From assembly GCF_964355755.1 (NCBI RefSeq), contig NC_092676.1, positions 23,852,288 to 23,916,287 on the forward strand: 64,000 nucleotides of DNA, given 5' to 3'. A program made the position numbers and the translations under genes. Shown piece by piece: positions 22,784 through 36,600 of the stretch; position 1 is the stretch's first letter, and the number at the start of each line of letters is the position of its first letter. The DNA is from Antedon mediterranea (Eukaryota; Echinodermata; Crinoidea; Comatulida; Antedonidae). Below the pieces are notes generated by a model that worked only from the letters and a program-made list of their open reading frames with translations, searched no databases and had not been told where the DNA came from.

Positions 22784-23628
22784 CCGAGGCAATCCTTGCT
22801 CTGATGCTTAGGCCTACTATGGTTTGACAAGTCAAATTACTGTAAATTTAGTTAGAATATATAATAATATTATAGAGACTCATGTATGGCGTATGAATGT
22901 CATACTTAAAGTAAAATTAAGATATTACGTCACAATATCTAATTTAACTACATCGGATTCTTGTTATGTCGTTTAGTAAAAGCGTCTTTCACAGCGATAA
23001 GCTGGAATTTTGTAGGCCTGCGTCAAAGAACGCCATATTCAAAACCGATTTGTTTACATGTAATTATACTCAGAGAATGTAGAGTAATATCCTCATTTAG
23101 TGTAGAATAATTACTGGTTAATAGCAACGCGAATATTTCGAACTAATTAAACTGATTTAAAACGAGTTCTATTGAATATAATTTTCCGTACACGCAACAA
23201 TTAAAAACGAACCCACGGATTGATAAGATTTATGGTACAGGCGGAATAGTGAGGCAAAACCAATGTAGCAATGTGGTTGAGAATGATAGATTCTAGCAAA
23301 GCTACCCAACAACTCCCCCTTCCTCTCCAACCCCGATCTCAACCTCTCCGCAAAGGTTTTAAAATGTAGTTTAAAACCTCCACAGTGTAACAATTCTGGT
23401 GATTTTGATACTGTACTCTTTTAAGTTCCATAACCCAACCCATCCTCACCCAATCGGGCGATATAGTGTCTTTATCGAAATATCTCAACACACAAGAAAT
23501 CATCTTTATAATATCAATAATCCTTACAATAATTAAAATCATATAGTATATTTCATCTAATTATTTTGTTCTTAATATCTTTCACTTCATCGTCCATTTC
23601 TTCTTAATACGATTATCGTGTTGGGCCT

Positions 23629-23815
23629 AAAGGCCAATTTACACAGAGTGGTAACGGTAATAAAAATATAGAATCTATGTTATTCCTTACGACCATTTTA
23701 CACGTAACGCGGAGCGGACGGGCGGTTTTCGCTCAGGCCAGATTCTACGTGGGGACAAGCTACGCGGTTTAATTGTCCGCTTAGCGTTACCGTTCGTCTG
23801 TGTAAATTGGCCTTA
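23629..23815. mobile_element. MITE-like element, family D copy 2
   Basis: AAAGGCCAATTTACACAGAG and GGTAACGG at the left mirror CGTTACCG and CTGTGTAAATTGGCCTTA at the right. It shares GACGGGCGGTTTTCGCT with 15672-15811 but has about 45 bp more internally. Confidence 0.85.
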
Positions 23816-24354
23816 TAATGTGTGAAATTACGTATCCGCCATGCAAAACGTCAGTAATATTTTGTACCTGTATTGCTTTTCACTTCATTCAATACAAGAT
23901 GTTATGCTTCACTCATTCTATTCATTAGCGACGGATACTGCAGTCAACACACTTCTTAAATCCTATACAATTTCATAATATTATTCCACGTTATGAAAAA
24001 CGTAATAAGCATCCGTGCGTCGTCGAGATAGAATAAATTACACGTGTGATACTGCCTCGATGTATTCCAGCGACGAATTGCTTGACTGACATCTAATTGA
24101 TTTTCAAAGTTATAAATGCAATATACAGAATATTCAATATATAAATGTGTCATGTATAAGATGTTAACGTCTTTATGTAATATGAAATTAAGTACGCTGT
24201 GACAATTGACAATTAAAATATCAAATTTATTTCTATACAGAAAAAATGGAAATATATATAAAGTGCTGACTTTTATACATTCAATTCCAAATTATTATTC
24301 TTGAAATAACCGACGACGTACATATTTTATGCCGTTCAGATTACAGTGAGCTGG

Positions 24355-24535
24355 CATTGCCAAGATATGAACTCGTAACAACCCTTTGATATTATGTCTG
24401 GCTGCGAAAAAATCTTACAGTAGCCTACTGTACTCTATGTACATATTCTCCGCGCGGGGCGTACTGATCGTGTCGCAGACACAGATACACCCTTTGATCT
24501 CTGGAGCACAGAATTATGTTATTAGATTGCCTTGG
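24355..24535. mobile_element. family E copy 3 (left end lost)
   Basis: Begins at GCCAAGATATGAACTCGTAAC and keeps TATGTCTGGCTGCGAAAAA, TGATCGTGTCGCAGACACAG and the right end TTAGATTGCCTTGG. It lacks the CCAAGGCAATC left tip. Confidence 0.7.
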
Positions 24536-26119
24536 TATAATGACAACAAGTTTAATTCATTCGTATACGATATTATTACAATGGAATTACGAAATGACAA
24601 TGTAATTACGTAATCAAATTATTATTCATAATTCATTATAAACGAAGAGTAAGCGCCATCATCACAAGAAGTAACACTGTTGGGAATGTGTTTTATTTTC
24701 TATCCTTAGTTAATCTTAGTTTAATTAGAAAACTTTCCAATTCTTTTTTTAAAGTTGATTAATGTTGGTTGTAATAGGATGTCCTCTACATTAATTACTT
24801 CTTTATTTATATACGACAAGTCCTCACAACGGTCGTAAAATGGGAAAGGATACGCCGCGCCTGTCAACGTAGTAATTGATAAAAATAATAACAAACTCTT
24901 ACTTATCGTTAATTTTACAGGTAATTAACTTACGCACTCATCGCCTTGCTCGAGTACCATACAATTAGCACGAGTGTGAGATAATAATGTTTCTATAGTC
25001 GAGTATGTATATCGGTAGAATACCGTACATAATAAATTATTATAAAATGTTCGTATCACCTAACTCATCGTGGTGACGATTTCATATCTGTTCTTATTTT
25101 TTTATATTATATTTTAGATGCTGTTGGATTTATAAACCCAGTTTCTTACTATTTAATTATCTGTTATACTTATGTTCCAAATTGTTTGTATTGTATGCAG
25201 CGAATGTTATTCCTGTGAACATCGATAAACTATTTTACTAGACGTCAAATTTTACCACGTTTCTATTAATTTGACAAGATTGTTCAGGTATGAATGATGA
25301 TCAAAGTTTCAGTTATTTTCGACATTCTTCAAAAATATGTATTGCCGAATTTCAGTTTTACATTAATAAAGCAAGATTTTTGCTAATTTGTGAATTTCAA
25401 CTGATCTTAAGATATTATAGGCCTAACACATCTGATTAGAATCTAGTCATTTGATTGGATGATTGTGGGTCACATGATATTCTATAAATACGCTATTGAA
25501 CCCATACGTCATCAATCGTGCGATCAATTTTTGTGACCGGTATTTGAATTTATAATATGCGCGCGCGCGTTACATCTTTGTAATACATACTTCCTAATGT
25601 TGAAAGACGTTCGTAAGCATAGTGTATTTCAACAGATCGTGTCATAATTAGAGATCGTCGATTTATATAATCTCCTTATCAAATCAATAAGAATCACAAA
25701 TTACTGTATGAAGCACATCAATAGAGATGCTTCCGACCCTGAACCGCCGACACAAACTGGCTAATTCCACATTTTGTCAAGATCTCAAAATTATGAAAGC
25801 AAATCGCATGTAGAGAATAACACTTCGGTATAATAATTTCCCAGCGAGGCTTCTCTCACTGCGCAGGCGCATTATCGGAAATTGTTGCGAAAATTGCGCC
25901 AAGATTTGTTGTCTGATTAAATGCAGATTGTTAAGTATGAAATAATTTGACATTTATATATAATTAACTATGCTTTTAAAACAATAATGATAGGATTCAA
26001 ACGGTGTCGATGCAGGTGGTCAATTTTTTAAAGAACTGGTGATTTAAAACAAGATTGTTTTTATAAATAATTAGAAACAAAAATCAATACGCGAGAACGT
26101 CACGTATCAATTGCTCATA

Positions 26120-26840
26120 CTATGTTATTGCCAAACAAAACACATCATAACAATTAGTGGATACAAAGGAAAAACTTTAACGATGATGCTCTAGCATCGA
26201 GTACTGACCGTGGATAGAGGACTGAATCACTGTCAAATTATCAACTCGTTTCAGTCGATTTTTTAGTCAAAAGAACATAAACAAAATAAATACATCAACA
26301 TACTTAGGAATAGTGTTTATAGGAATAACGTATATAGGCCTATAACGTGAACATCCATTGTGTTCCAAATATGGGTATTGCCAAGCAAAGCGCATCATAA
26401 CAATTAGCGGATACAAAGGGAATAACGATGATGCTCTTGCATCGAGTACCGTGGCTAGAGAACAGAATTACTGTCAAATTACTCGCTTCGGTCGATACAT
26501 AAATGTAACTACATCAAGTTAGTGTTAGTTTTTTAGGAATAACGTATAATATGAACATTCATTGTGTTCCAAATAATATGTTCTAGCATCGACTATCGTG
26601 GATAGAGAACAGAATCATTGTCAAATATTACTCATTGCTCGTTTCAGTTAGCAAAAGAACAAACAATGTAGATACATTAACATAGTTAGGTACAGTAAAT
26701 AGAGAAGAATCACTGTCAAATAACTGATTATCAACTCGTTTCAGATGATGTTTTAGTAAAAAGAACATACACAATAAATACATTAACATAGTTAGGTATA
26801 ACGTATAGGCTTTTAATGTGAACATTCATTGTGAATAGTC
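26120..26840. repeat. degenerate tandem repeat region
   Basis: Blocks recur in order: TATTGCCAAGCAAAGCGCAT, AACAATTAGCGGATACAAAG, GATGATGCTC, AGAGAACAGAATTACTGTC, TCGTTTCAGT, AAAAGAACATA, and GAACATTCATTGTG. Partial units start near 26124, 26375, 26577 and 26700, with spacing from about 120 to 250 bp because of internal deletions. Confidence 0.65.
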
Positions 26841-27069
26841 CAAATATGTAGAAATATTTTAAAGCAAAAGAGTTCAGAAGAAATAAGTTGATGTGAAAAC
26901 AATGAGCTTGAAGAGAAAATCAATCTTACCTCAGTTCAGAAAAAAAGAGAATGACTGAAGAATTAGTAAAGCAAGATGACAACAACAAATGAGGTTATAA
27001 AAAAAGAGCTATCTGTATTAATCAACGATAGAGATAGAGGTTAGCTACATGACGCGGGCCTACTTCTTA

Positions 27070-27214
27070 CGCTCTGTCCCCACTATCAAATTGTATGTGA
27101 TGTGTCCATATGGACATGGTGATGTCATATCACTACCATATTTGGGAATATCACTCCAATATTTGGGCAAATCACATTTTTGTTAAACTAGTTTGATAGT
27201 GTAGACAAAGCTTT
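27070..27214. mobile_element. MITE-like element, family A copy 8
   Basis: CGCTCTGTCCCCACTATC to TGATAGTGTAGACAAAGCTT; both tips carry point changes. Confidence 0.8.
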
Positions 27215-28819
27215 CCACACATATTCGGTCCACAAGGAGAGACTAGTACGTATGTATGTCCTCAACAAATAACATTACAAATAATAGTATTTAAATCCTA
27301 TTTCAAAACAAATATTCGGTACACATTACTATTCATGTAACTGTACAACAATGGCATAGCATTAAACGGATTGCTATAAGCAGAAGTACAGCAATAAAAG
27401 AATTAAGCATTTAATTATTATAATTATAAGCACTCACATTTTAGATCGTCCATAAAAAATTCAGGGAAGAAGAATGAAATTTCCTGATACAAATCTTAAG
27501 TAATAAAACAGCTAATTTAAGGGATTGAAATGACCACACATGAGCCGAGAGGAAAATAATAAGAAAACAATTTTTAAACATCTGAAACAAGAATTATTAT
27601 ACATTTTTTAAATAAAATTATTTAATTTATACTTATTTATTTCTATAGTATAGGCTAATGCTGGTTTTAAAACAGTCCAATCTCAGAGTTGAGTAATAAT
27701 AAGACTTGAATTTAGATTGGATTCATTCAATGTAATCTTATGACATGGGAAAGATAATAATAAACATGAATTACTTATTTTCTCTATGCAACAAAAGTAT
27801 AATGCATTCCGGCATCCTAAATCTATTTTTAATATAAATATAATTAGTAAATCCAATACAGTAATAACTATTATCGCCACGCAGAAAATGTACCACAATA
27901 CGTATTATGGTAGTGTTGAATTTGTATAGGCTTCCTACCAAAATATCATTTCCAAAACAACTCAACAAATTATCTCGGTCTAAATTTCACAATTTTTATA
28001 ACAAAAACCACTTACCATCGTAAAAACCGTTATAGAAAAATATTGACGAACAAGGCACCTTCACACATTAAAATACAATTATATCCTGTATATTGGAATA
28101 ATGTCACTATATACTCAGTTGATTTCCTTCTCTCTAGCGTTGATTTCCCGAGTATAGTCACCGTTATACTAAATTAGATGGAGTGAGAGAGAAACGCATC
28201 GTCGTCTACAATGCATCTCTCGATTCTAATTTACCTTTTCTAACAGACGCTGACAGATCTTGCAGGTTTCCGCTTAGGTCATCATCAGCATAATATCAAC
28301 CTTGCTTAAGCAGGTGGATTTACGCGTTTTGTGTGTTTCCAGAAACGCGTCATGGTTCGTATATAACGCATTATGTGAAATGTTCAGGAAAGGTCGGTGT
28401 AACGCGTTTTAATCCTTATGTGATTCTCACTATAGGAAAATCGTCTATTGTTTTTTTTTCTTTTTTTTAATAGGCAAACTATCATTTAAATTACAACAAT
28501 AGCTTTTTTTTCTTCGATAATTAAATTTAAACAAAAAATAGACATAACAGGAGCAACCCTGTTATTATCGGTAAAAATGTAGGTGATGATTTTGGACCAC
28601 CCTTTTAAAATATTGTGGAGGAAAATAACAATAAATGTCAGATCGCCAGTGGTATTTATAACCCTCAATATCCATATGAAAAAAATGTTATGTTAAGAAG
28701 ACAAATATTGAAATAATCATCAATATTTATTTGGTGAACCAGACGACTGCAGTTTGACGTGGTCAAGTTGATGTTATTAGATTTGTTTTTTTCGGTATTT
28801 ATTCCAACATTTGTATTAT

Positions 28820-29170
28820 CTGCCAGTAATAAAAATAATAATAATAATAATAATTTATTGGAAACAGTGTCACACTTGGATGATATATATATATAATAGG
28901 TGTTTATTCATAAAAAAAAACACATAAATAGTACAAACAGAAGGCAGCCAACGGCTGAAAAAATCTGCAAACAACGTACAAAGTAAAAATTTAAAAGACT
29001 CTACAACAATATAATATATACAAGTACACAGTAAATCAGATCAAATTAAATGAAACAAAATAAATGCACATGTTGTGTGAAATACACAACATAAAAGGCA
29101 TACAAAAATAAATAAAATTATTAACTTAAAAGAATAAACTTCCTACGTAAAACATCGTTAAATTCCAAAA
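28820..29170. repeat. AAT microsatellite followed by AT-rich retroelement-like sequence
   Basis: (AAT)n at about 28827-28855, AATTTATTGGAAACAGTG, an (AT)n run near 28884, then an A-rich stretch with AAGGCAGCCAACGGCTG. The arrangement suggests a LINE 3' end read on the reverse strand, but I cannot name a family. Confidence 0.35.
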
Positions 29171-29839
29171 TCAGTGATAAAAGCCATGCCAATAATGAAT
29201 TGAAATTAGAGATTTGTGAATTTGCCATTTTAAAGATTACCGCTAATCCTTAGATACAACTAATTATTTTACGCCGGTGAATATGAGGCCATTGTCACTT
29301 AGCTGTATTATGAGGTCATTCAAACTACCATGTATTAACCTTCCTTGTGTGTGTGCAATAAATAGTGCTGTTGGAGGGTTATAATTGCTATAGGCCTACA
29401 TAAGGCGATGGTATAATATCAAATGTACATGCTCATCACAAGGCCCTCGGGGGACATAATTGAATAAATTTTATGAATTATACAATGAAACTCCTTGTTT
29501 TTTTCGTGAATTGGGCCTAAATGTTCTTGAAAACTATAGGCTACAGTGAATAGATCATATTCAGTAGACCTACGGATCATAATTATATGGGTAGAGTCCT
29601 GCTATTGAATTTTCCCTGTTAATAACACGCCAGAGCATGCTTTTTAAAATTAATAAACATCAACAAACGATACATTTAATTAGGATAAAGGCAAAACAAT
29701 TAATATTAACATTTAACATGCATCTACTACTTTGATGGTTAGTAGATTTAGTAATAGTAGGCCTAGTTTATGAACGGAACCGTATTTTATCGTACTAAAG
29801 TATGACGTCAATTGTGGCTGGGTTGGGCCGTAGAGTTCC

Positions 29840-30064
29840 GTACTGTAGTACTCCATTGTTTCGTCGTTCCGGACCGCCGAAAAGGAAACAGTATAAGCGC
29901 GGGAAATTTGTGTTTACATTTTTTTGTTTTTGTGTTGTGAACGTTTCTCCTTAACCTTTGGTATTCTTAAATCATTAAATACATATTGAAGCCTGCACAA
30001 CAGCTTATTACATCTTTAAGTTATCCGTAATATATAATATACAAGGTAATCTTGCAAAAAACAG
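29840..30064 (+). promoter_or_regulatory. presumed DONSON promoter with E2F site and 5' UTR donor
   Basis: GCGCGGGAAA at 29897-29906 is, on the reverse strand, TTTCCCGCGC, a perfect E2F-type site. It lies in a locally GC-richer patch (CGTTCCGGACCGCCG) with no TATA box. A donor-like AACAG/GTAGGT at 30064 could end a non-coding first exon that splices to an acceptor just before the start codon at 30664. DNA-replication genes are commonly E2F-driven. The assignment to DONSON is inference from position. Confidence 0.5.
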
Positions 30065-30663
30065 GTAGGTGGCAGCTATTTTAAGCTAGGCCCAGGCCTC
30101 TCGGGCCCTCTACTTTCTAGCTAGCTTCTAATCTTAACAACAGCGGTCTGAATTTGTGGATGGTCGGCGACTGGATTTGTCGGCACACCGTGACCTTCCG
30201 TCATCATGGGCCTAGGACTACAATTACTCCTATTTTAGGGCCTAGCTTGGTTGGTCTATGGTTTTTATTTAGTATTGATTTGCTGTATTGTCTAACCAGG
30301 TAATTAGGCCAGCCAGGGATAGGCCTACTAGTACTAGACTAGATAGGGTCTAGGCCTAGCTAGTAGAAGTCTAGGATGAGTTTACACAATTTAAAAAATA
30401 GGTTTGCCTACCAATATTGGACCTACCTAGGGCCTAGCCTACCCCTAGAGGCTTACATGATTCCTGGCTGGGTGGGGGTTGGCCTTTACAGTATTTAGAA
30501 CTAAACTACTTTACTATTTTTATACTACTGGGGCCTAAATGTAATCAGATTTCATTTTAAGAGTCTCTATATAATTTATAGAGTCAAAAGTTCAACTGAT
30601 GATTGATATTTTTTATTCCACTAACTATCTGTCTACTGTATTCTATCAACTTTTCAAAAAAGA

Positions 30664-33600
30664 ATGAATGATTCTGCAAATTCCTCACCAAAATGGACCA
30701 GGCCTTCAAATACAATAAAGGTAAAAAAACGTGGACGAAGAGGCTCGTTAGCAACTGAAAACACAGCACTAAGCAGTAAGCAAAATAACCTGAATACAGG
30801 TAGGCAATCGGCAAAACGGAAAAATCCATTTAGCTGTTCGCAGAAGAACAAAAAACAAAACAATGAAAATCTATCTACAGAAGAGATACCATTTGAAAGC
30901 AGACTAAATGAGAAAAATGAACTCTTCCAAAAATTAAATAAAGCAAGTATTGAAAATGTGAGTTAAAAGCATATGGATATAATTTATTTTATAAAGTTTA
31001 GTATTAGAAATTGAGACATACAATACGACTTGACAATACATATTCTATGCTGGAATTACCTCGAAAAGAAGCCCATGGGCTGCTTCTTCTTTTACTAATC
31101 TTGGATGGGCTTCAGCTATTTATAATGGGCAGCTTCTAGAGGAGATTTTTTTTTTCTAAATGAATGCTGTCAATTTTGTGCATTTTTACTACGATAATAT
31201 GATGAAAAATTATCTGCTAATTTTACATAATTGAGAGCATTATTTTATATTTTTATGCTTATTATTTTTATCAAATTAGAAATTACCTGAACGAAGACAG
31301 TCGGAAAATGAGGTTACTAACAATACGATTCTCCAAGAACAAGTTACGACAAAAGAAAATTTGATAGATGAACAGGTTAAATTTCAATCGTTTACTTTTA
31401 AATAGTTTTATCAATTTTAGAACAAAACCTTCTAGTGTTTGCCTAGACCCAACACATTTAAAAAAATTGTATATTATATATATTTATATAGTAAACCCAA
31501 AGGCAAATTACTGAAAAAAATGACAATGCTGTGGGTATGCATGGGTGGATCTCAATGGAAATACAAAATAAAATATGCGGTAAGCTAAATCAAAATGATA
31601 AAGTAAAACAGCCAGAAAAAGTAGCAAAAGCTTTCAGGCAACACTAGCCCTATATTCACTATTGGCAGTACCGTCAACTTTCTACTTGCAATCTGCAATT
31701 ATTAGGTAATAATACTAGATCTTAAGGAAATACATTAATGTGACAGACATTAAGCTATTATTGAAAGAAATAGATCTTAACTAGTGACATTAAAGGTCTG
31801 TAAGAATTTACCGATAAATCCATTTCAGTAGGAATAAAAATGTCAATTGCTCTGTGATCATGTGATACATGTTGATTGTATTTACATAAATAAATAAATG
31901 CACTTTAATTACAAGGAAATAAATAAAGGCAGAGGGGCATTTATTTGAGAGGGGCGTTTATTTAAAGCGGGGTGTTGTTTTTTTTTTTGTTCAAATAAAT
32001 ACGGTACTGATATTTGTATAGCTTTTAAAACAACATTCATTTTAACAATAACTAAACAAAAAGCACAAAATAAAAACATCTTGTATAGGATACTGTTCAA
32101 GAAGGATTAGTGGCAGACCCAGGAAATGAAAGTAGTTTGATAGTGTAGCCAGGGCAATACATTGGCTGACTCCTTCACCCCCATGAGGATGGCATGGCAA
32201 ATCATTTTACCAATAGACAAGCATAATACAGTACTGTATGTTGAAAACATTAACTCTCCATAATTCCTGTTGGTTATTGTAACTCTGAACAAGAAAAAAA
32301 GTTACTTTATAGCTCATTTCACCATTCCCAGGATAGAATTGAAATACAACATTTGTTTTATATTATTTCAGAAGCCGAAATCACAGATACGTATAGAATA
32401 TGACAATTTCCCAGTCGATTGGAGTATAAAAACCAGACTGCGATTTACATCAGAGAAAAGCTATAGTTGGTGCGCTTCATTGAAGAGCTGTGATGAGGCC
32501 GCTGGAATGTCGGCATTTGTCAAATGTGCACATGAATCATTAATGGTATGTACAAATAATGAATGTTGAGTTCTAATTCCCATAAGATTTCCTAGCTGTT
32601 ACGTTACTTGTTGATTTTGAATTACAAGAAACTTCAGTACTTGGGCAGATATAATGTTTGTAGATAAATATATATATATGAAATATATATTCTGAACTTC
32701 TTTTTATTGTAGAGCTGTAGCTTGGTACTGATATTTAACATGCTTGCCTAAAGCTCTGACTGCACTATCAAACTATACGACAAAAAAATGTGATGTGCGC
32801 AAATATGGACACAATGATGTCATATCACTGCCATATTTGGGCACATCACACTTTTTCTTGGTCAAATTAGTTTGATAGTGTAGACAGAGCTTTCAAAGTT
32901 GTAACTCATGACTAAATTCTACTACACTCCCTAAGCTTCAATAGACCTTGTTTATAAACATGATATACTGTAGGTTATCGTACTGTAAAAAGTGGGAGCG
33001 CGTCCCACGCCCCCTCTCCCCTGATGCTACTCCTAGACCCCTCCCCGCCAACCCCTGTGTAGCTACAGTAACTAGTGTATCATATCATAATATAAAATCA
33101 TTGATGTTATTGGATAGATAGATACTATACTATTATATATAATACTATAGAATAAACCAGTTTATTCACTACATTCAGTGACAGACTTATTTTTTTTAAT
33201 GCTACATTTTTTATGTATTATTCTTTACTGATGTGCATTACAAATGCAGCTTGGCTCCTTACAAAAGATTAATGTGTTCTAGCAGATTTCTATACCTTTA
33301 ATGTCGTAAAGGAAATAACGATGAAATACAAGGACTGCCTTGATAATCGTTAATATGGCACTGCAAACTGGCGGTATAGGCATAACAACAGGCCGGGTAA
33401 AGTATATACACCACATTTTGTCATTGAAAACTACTTTTTTGTTTATAAATACATAAATATAATAATAAAAAAGTGAAAAAATAGTGAATAAATATACCAT
33501 GAAAGCCTTATTGGTCTAATGGTAGAGTGCCAGCATATTAAGCAGCAGAATCTGGGTTCAATTCTTGGTGTTGGTCATTTTTTTCACCGAGTACTGTTTA

Positions 33601-36600
33601 TAGTATTTTTAATACAGTAGAAATTTGAGCTAGTATTTAAAATAAAATATTTTACAGAACAGGCTACTTACAATATTATTTACACCGTTTTCATTTTGTT
33701 ATAATTGCATTTAAATGATTTTAAAAAATAGTACAAAGATAGAATAAATTAATTTAACCAAATCCAACATGTTCATGTTATTACTGATGTTATTAAGTGT
33801 AATTAGTTATTAATTCTAGACAGAATAATAATTTACACCTTCTAAATGTGTTTGTCCCATGAACAAGATTGCCAGCTTTAAGAAGTAATTTTACTTATGG
33901 ATCATTGGCAATTTGCCTAAAAATATTTGAACAAAAAATTAGAAACATAACAAAACCCTTTACTTTATGAATGTTGGTTTGGTAAAGGTTGTATTGTTTT
34001 CTCAGCTGATAATTATCAATTCATAGATAAATTTAAAGAGATGAGTTCTAAGTAGATGTTTAAAAGCCCTAATGGTGTTGCTATTTGATTTCAATTTATA
34101 CTGTTTCAAAGGGCAACCAGTGCCTGAAGTGACTAAAATGTGAATAAATGTAGTTGTATGCTGACTGTTGTGCCTGTCCATAGTACATGTACATCAATTT
34201 AATAAATTAATAATTTAAATAAGTCTGTTATTTTAACAAAGATCACAAAATGGTGAAAATTGAAATTTCAGGCTCTGACTGAATAATGGCTACGGCCCTG
34301 TACCTAGAATTGTAATTGTTTATGTTTACGTTACATTGGCATTTTAAGCTCAGGCATAGGTATGGCACGCCAGACGTGCCAAAATATTGTTAACATTAAG
34401 CCATTCTTGCTCTATAATTTAGACTGCGAGACCCAGAAGATAGCAGTTGACATGTTTGAGGCGAAGCAATGTTGGTGTGTGGGTGAATTAACTACCAACA
34501 ATAGATAATTTCATAAGCTTTCTTTTGTATCAGTAAACAGAGTAATTAACCTTAACTTCAAGAGTGTAATCCCATTCAATTATATTTACTTTACCCTAAA
34601 GCCAAAACAAAACCAGCATCAATTTATTTTCCAATTATGTTACACGACGTTTACAGTAAACCATTTAAAACTATTGATTTTGTTTTTAATGCAAGTGTAC
34701 GATAAACACAAGAATTTTCACCATCTCTCTACAACTTCTAATTATTCCTATTTTATAGAGTAAATTGCCATTATTTTCTAGTTGATGAAAAACATACATA
34801 GATGTAGACTTAATTCTCTTGGCCTTTTGAAAGATAATTAACTTTAGAAAAAGTTCATGAACTCCGCAACATTGCAAAAACTGTCTATACTTTAATAATT
34901 GAGATGTAAACTTATTCTCTTCTATATAAATCACTATATTATAATCCATAAAATATGATCTAGTATGACTAAATCAACTCTGTCAAGTTCGTCACTAATA
35001 AGGCCGTATAGAAATTCCAAATGTCTTTCACATAATACCTTACCAGAGAGGCATAGAAAACACAAAAGCCTCTCGTAGTATAGCAATAAAAAAACAATAC
35101 CCTTGTGTGTGATTCCGATGAAAAAACAATACCTTTGTGGAAGCGTGATTGTGATAAAAAAAATAATATTTCGTAGGTTCGCTATAAAAAAACAATGCCC
35201 CACTGATAGGCTACGAAGGGATATACGTGGGAACAAATTAGTAATTAATAGCTGTACTCTAGGTATAAGCCTATTTTACTGTGTGATCTTACAAAATCAT
35301 AAATTTTGTTACAAGCGAGCAAAAGAAGGAGGGAAGGAAAACAAAAACAAGAAACAATTTTTGTTAAGATTGAACAGAAAAACCAAACATCATCACAACC
35401 GTTCTAGACTACTGCAATTACAACCGTAATAAGATTGCGAAAATAATTTCAAGAAATGGAAATGACAAAGGGCCAATTTAAATTTACCTACAAAATGTAT
35501 TACATGATTTTGATTTAGTAGAAATCCTCCTCAGGGGTCAATTTCCCTTGAAATAAATGAGGGGTAATATATGTTTTTTAACAATAAAGCTAATCACTTT
35601 GTTGGTCCTGAAGGCATCCCCTTATATAGAAGTTCTACTGCATTTACTTACTGTACTTATCACATGAATTTTTAAAAATAAAGCTTTACATCCTTAATCA
35701 ATTTAAATGATTATCATAAAAAAGAACAATTATTATTCAACTGTGAGCTGCTTTCTAATCTTGAACTTTTTCACAGAATATATTTGTTAAAAATAATTTT
35801 AATTAAACTAGAGTGATAAATAATTATTTACATTTAGATTGACTTATGTGAAGTTTACGAGATGAAAACACCCACGGTTTGATTTACAGGTTGCATGCTG
35901 TGTTTATGCAAAGAAATTAGACCTATCTCCCTATGGTTTATGCCTGATAGTAAAACAGGTTGGAACATGCATTTTTAGTCGAGATGGGCTTCAGTTTTAC
36001 TGTTTAAACCATAAACAATATGAATAAACCATGAATACGTATATTTTCGAATGTCGGGTTGTTTTTAATGTATAATAGTAATTTAACTTTAATGTTAACA
36101 ATAATGTGCAGAAATGCTGTACTAAAGAGCTTTTCTATTAAGTTGTATAGCCAGTAAAACATCCTATATAATACATTCTACATAGCAATTAATGAATTCA
36201 TATGTATAAACACATTCCATATTAAGGAAACCCAATATTGATATTATACAATATTATATCATCATCATCGTTGGCTGCATCTGCCGTGCAAGCTGCGACC
36301 AAATAAGTGACCATATTTCTTATAAAATGAGGAAATATATATGGGCTAGGCAATCCAACAACAGGACACTGAGCTTACCTTGCCAAGATAGGAACTCGTA
36401 ACAGTCCTTTGATCTTATGTCAGGCTGCGACAAATACCAACAGTACTGTACTACTGTATATTCTCCGTAGCGCACTGTGTATCTTCAAGGGCGTGGAACT
36501 GATCGTGTTGCAGCCACAGATAAACCCTTTGATAAACATTGTTAAATAATTGTTATTTTCAGAACCCTGAAGATCTAAGTCAACTGAAATCAATGTTTCA

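Larger units (their letters stand above)
16750..29860. other. gene-poor stretch with repeats and MITEs
   Basis: I find no exon series I can support in these 13 kb. It contains family A, B, D and E elements, a 115-bp tandem repeat (17676-18021), a dispersed repeat at 21262-21512 and a degenerate tandem region at 26.12-26.84 kb. Strong minus-strand donor-like words near 26930 (GAG/GTAAGA) and 28013 (ATG/GTAAGT) could mark 5' UTR exons of the prohormone-like gene. A TATAAATA with a nearby TACGTCA at about 25483-25510 could be a promoter. Both are weak. Confidence 0.5.

Noticed and set aside
25480-25515. TATAAATA with a nearby TACGTCA as a promoter
   Set aside because: No exon could be recognised downstream on the plus strand, so there is nothing to attach it to; noted only within the gene-poor stretch.
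30584-30863. Minus-strand open frames of 69 and 81 residues over DONSON exon 1
   Set aside because: Antisense of a coding exon whose join to exon 2 is in phase; hydrophobic content follows from the complementary K/N/S-rich sequence.
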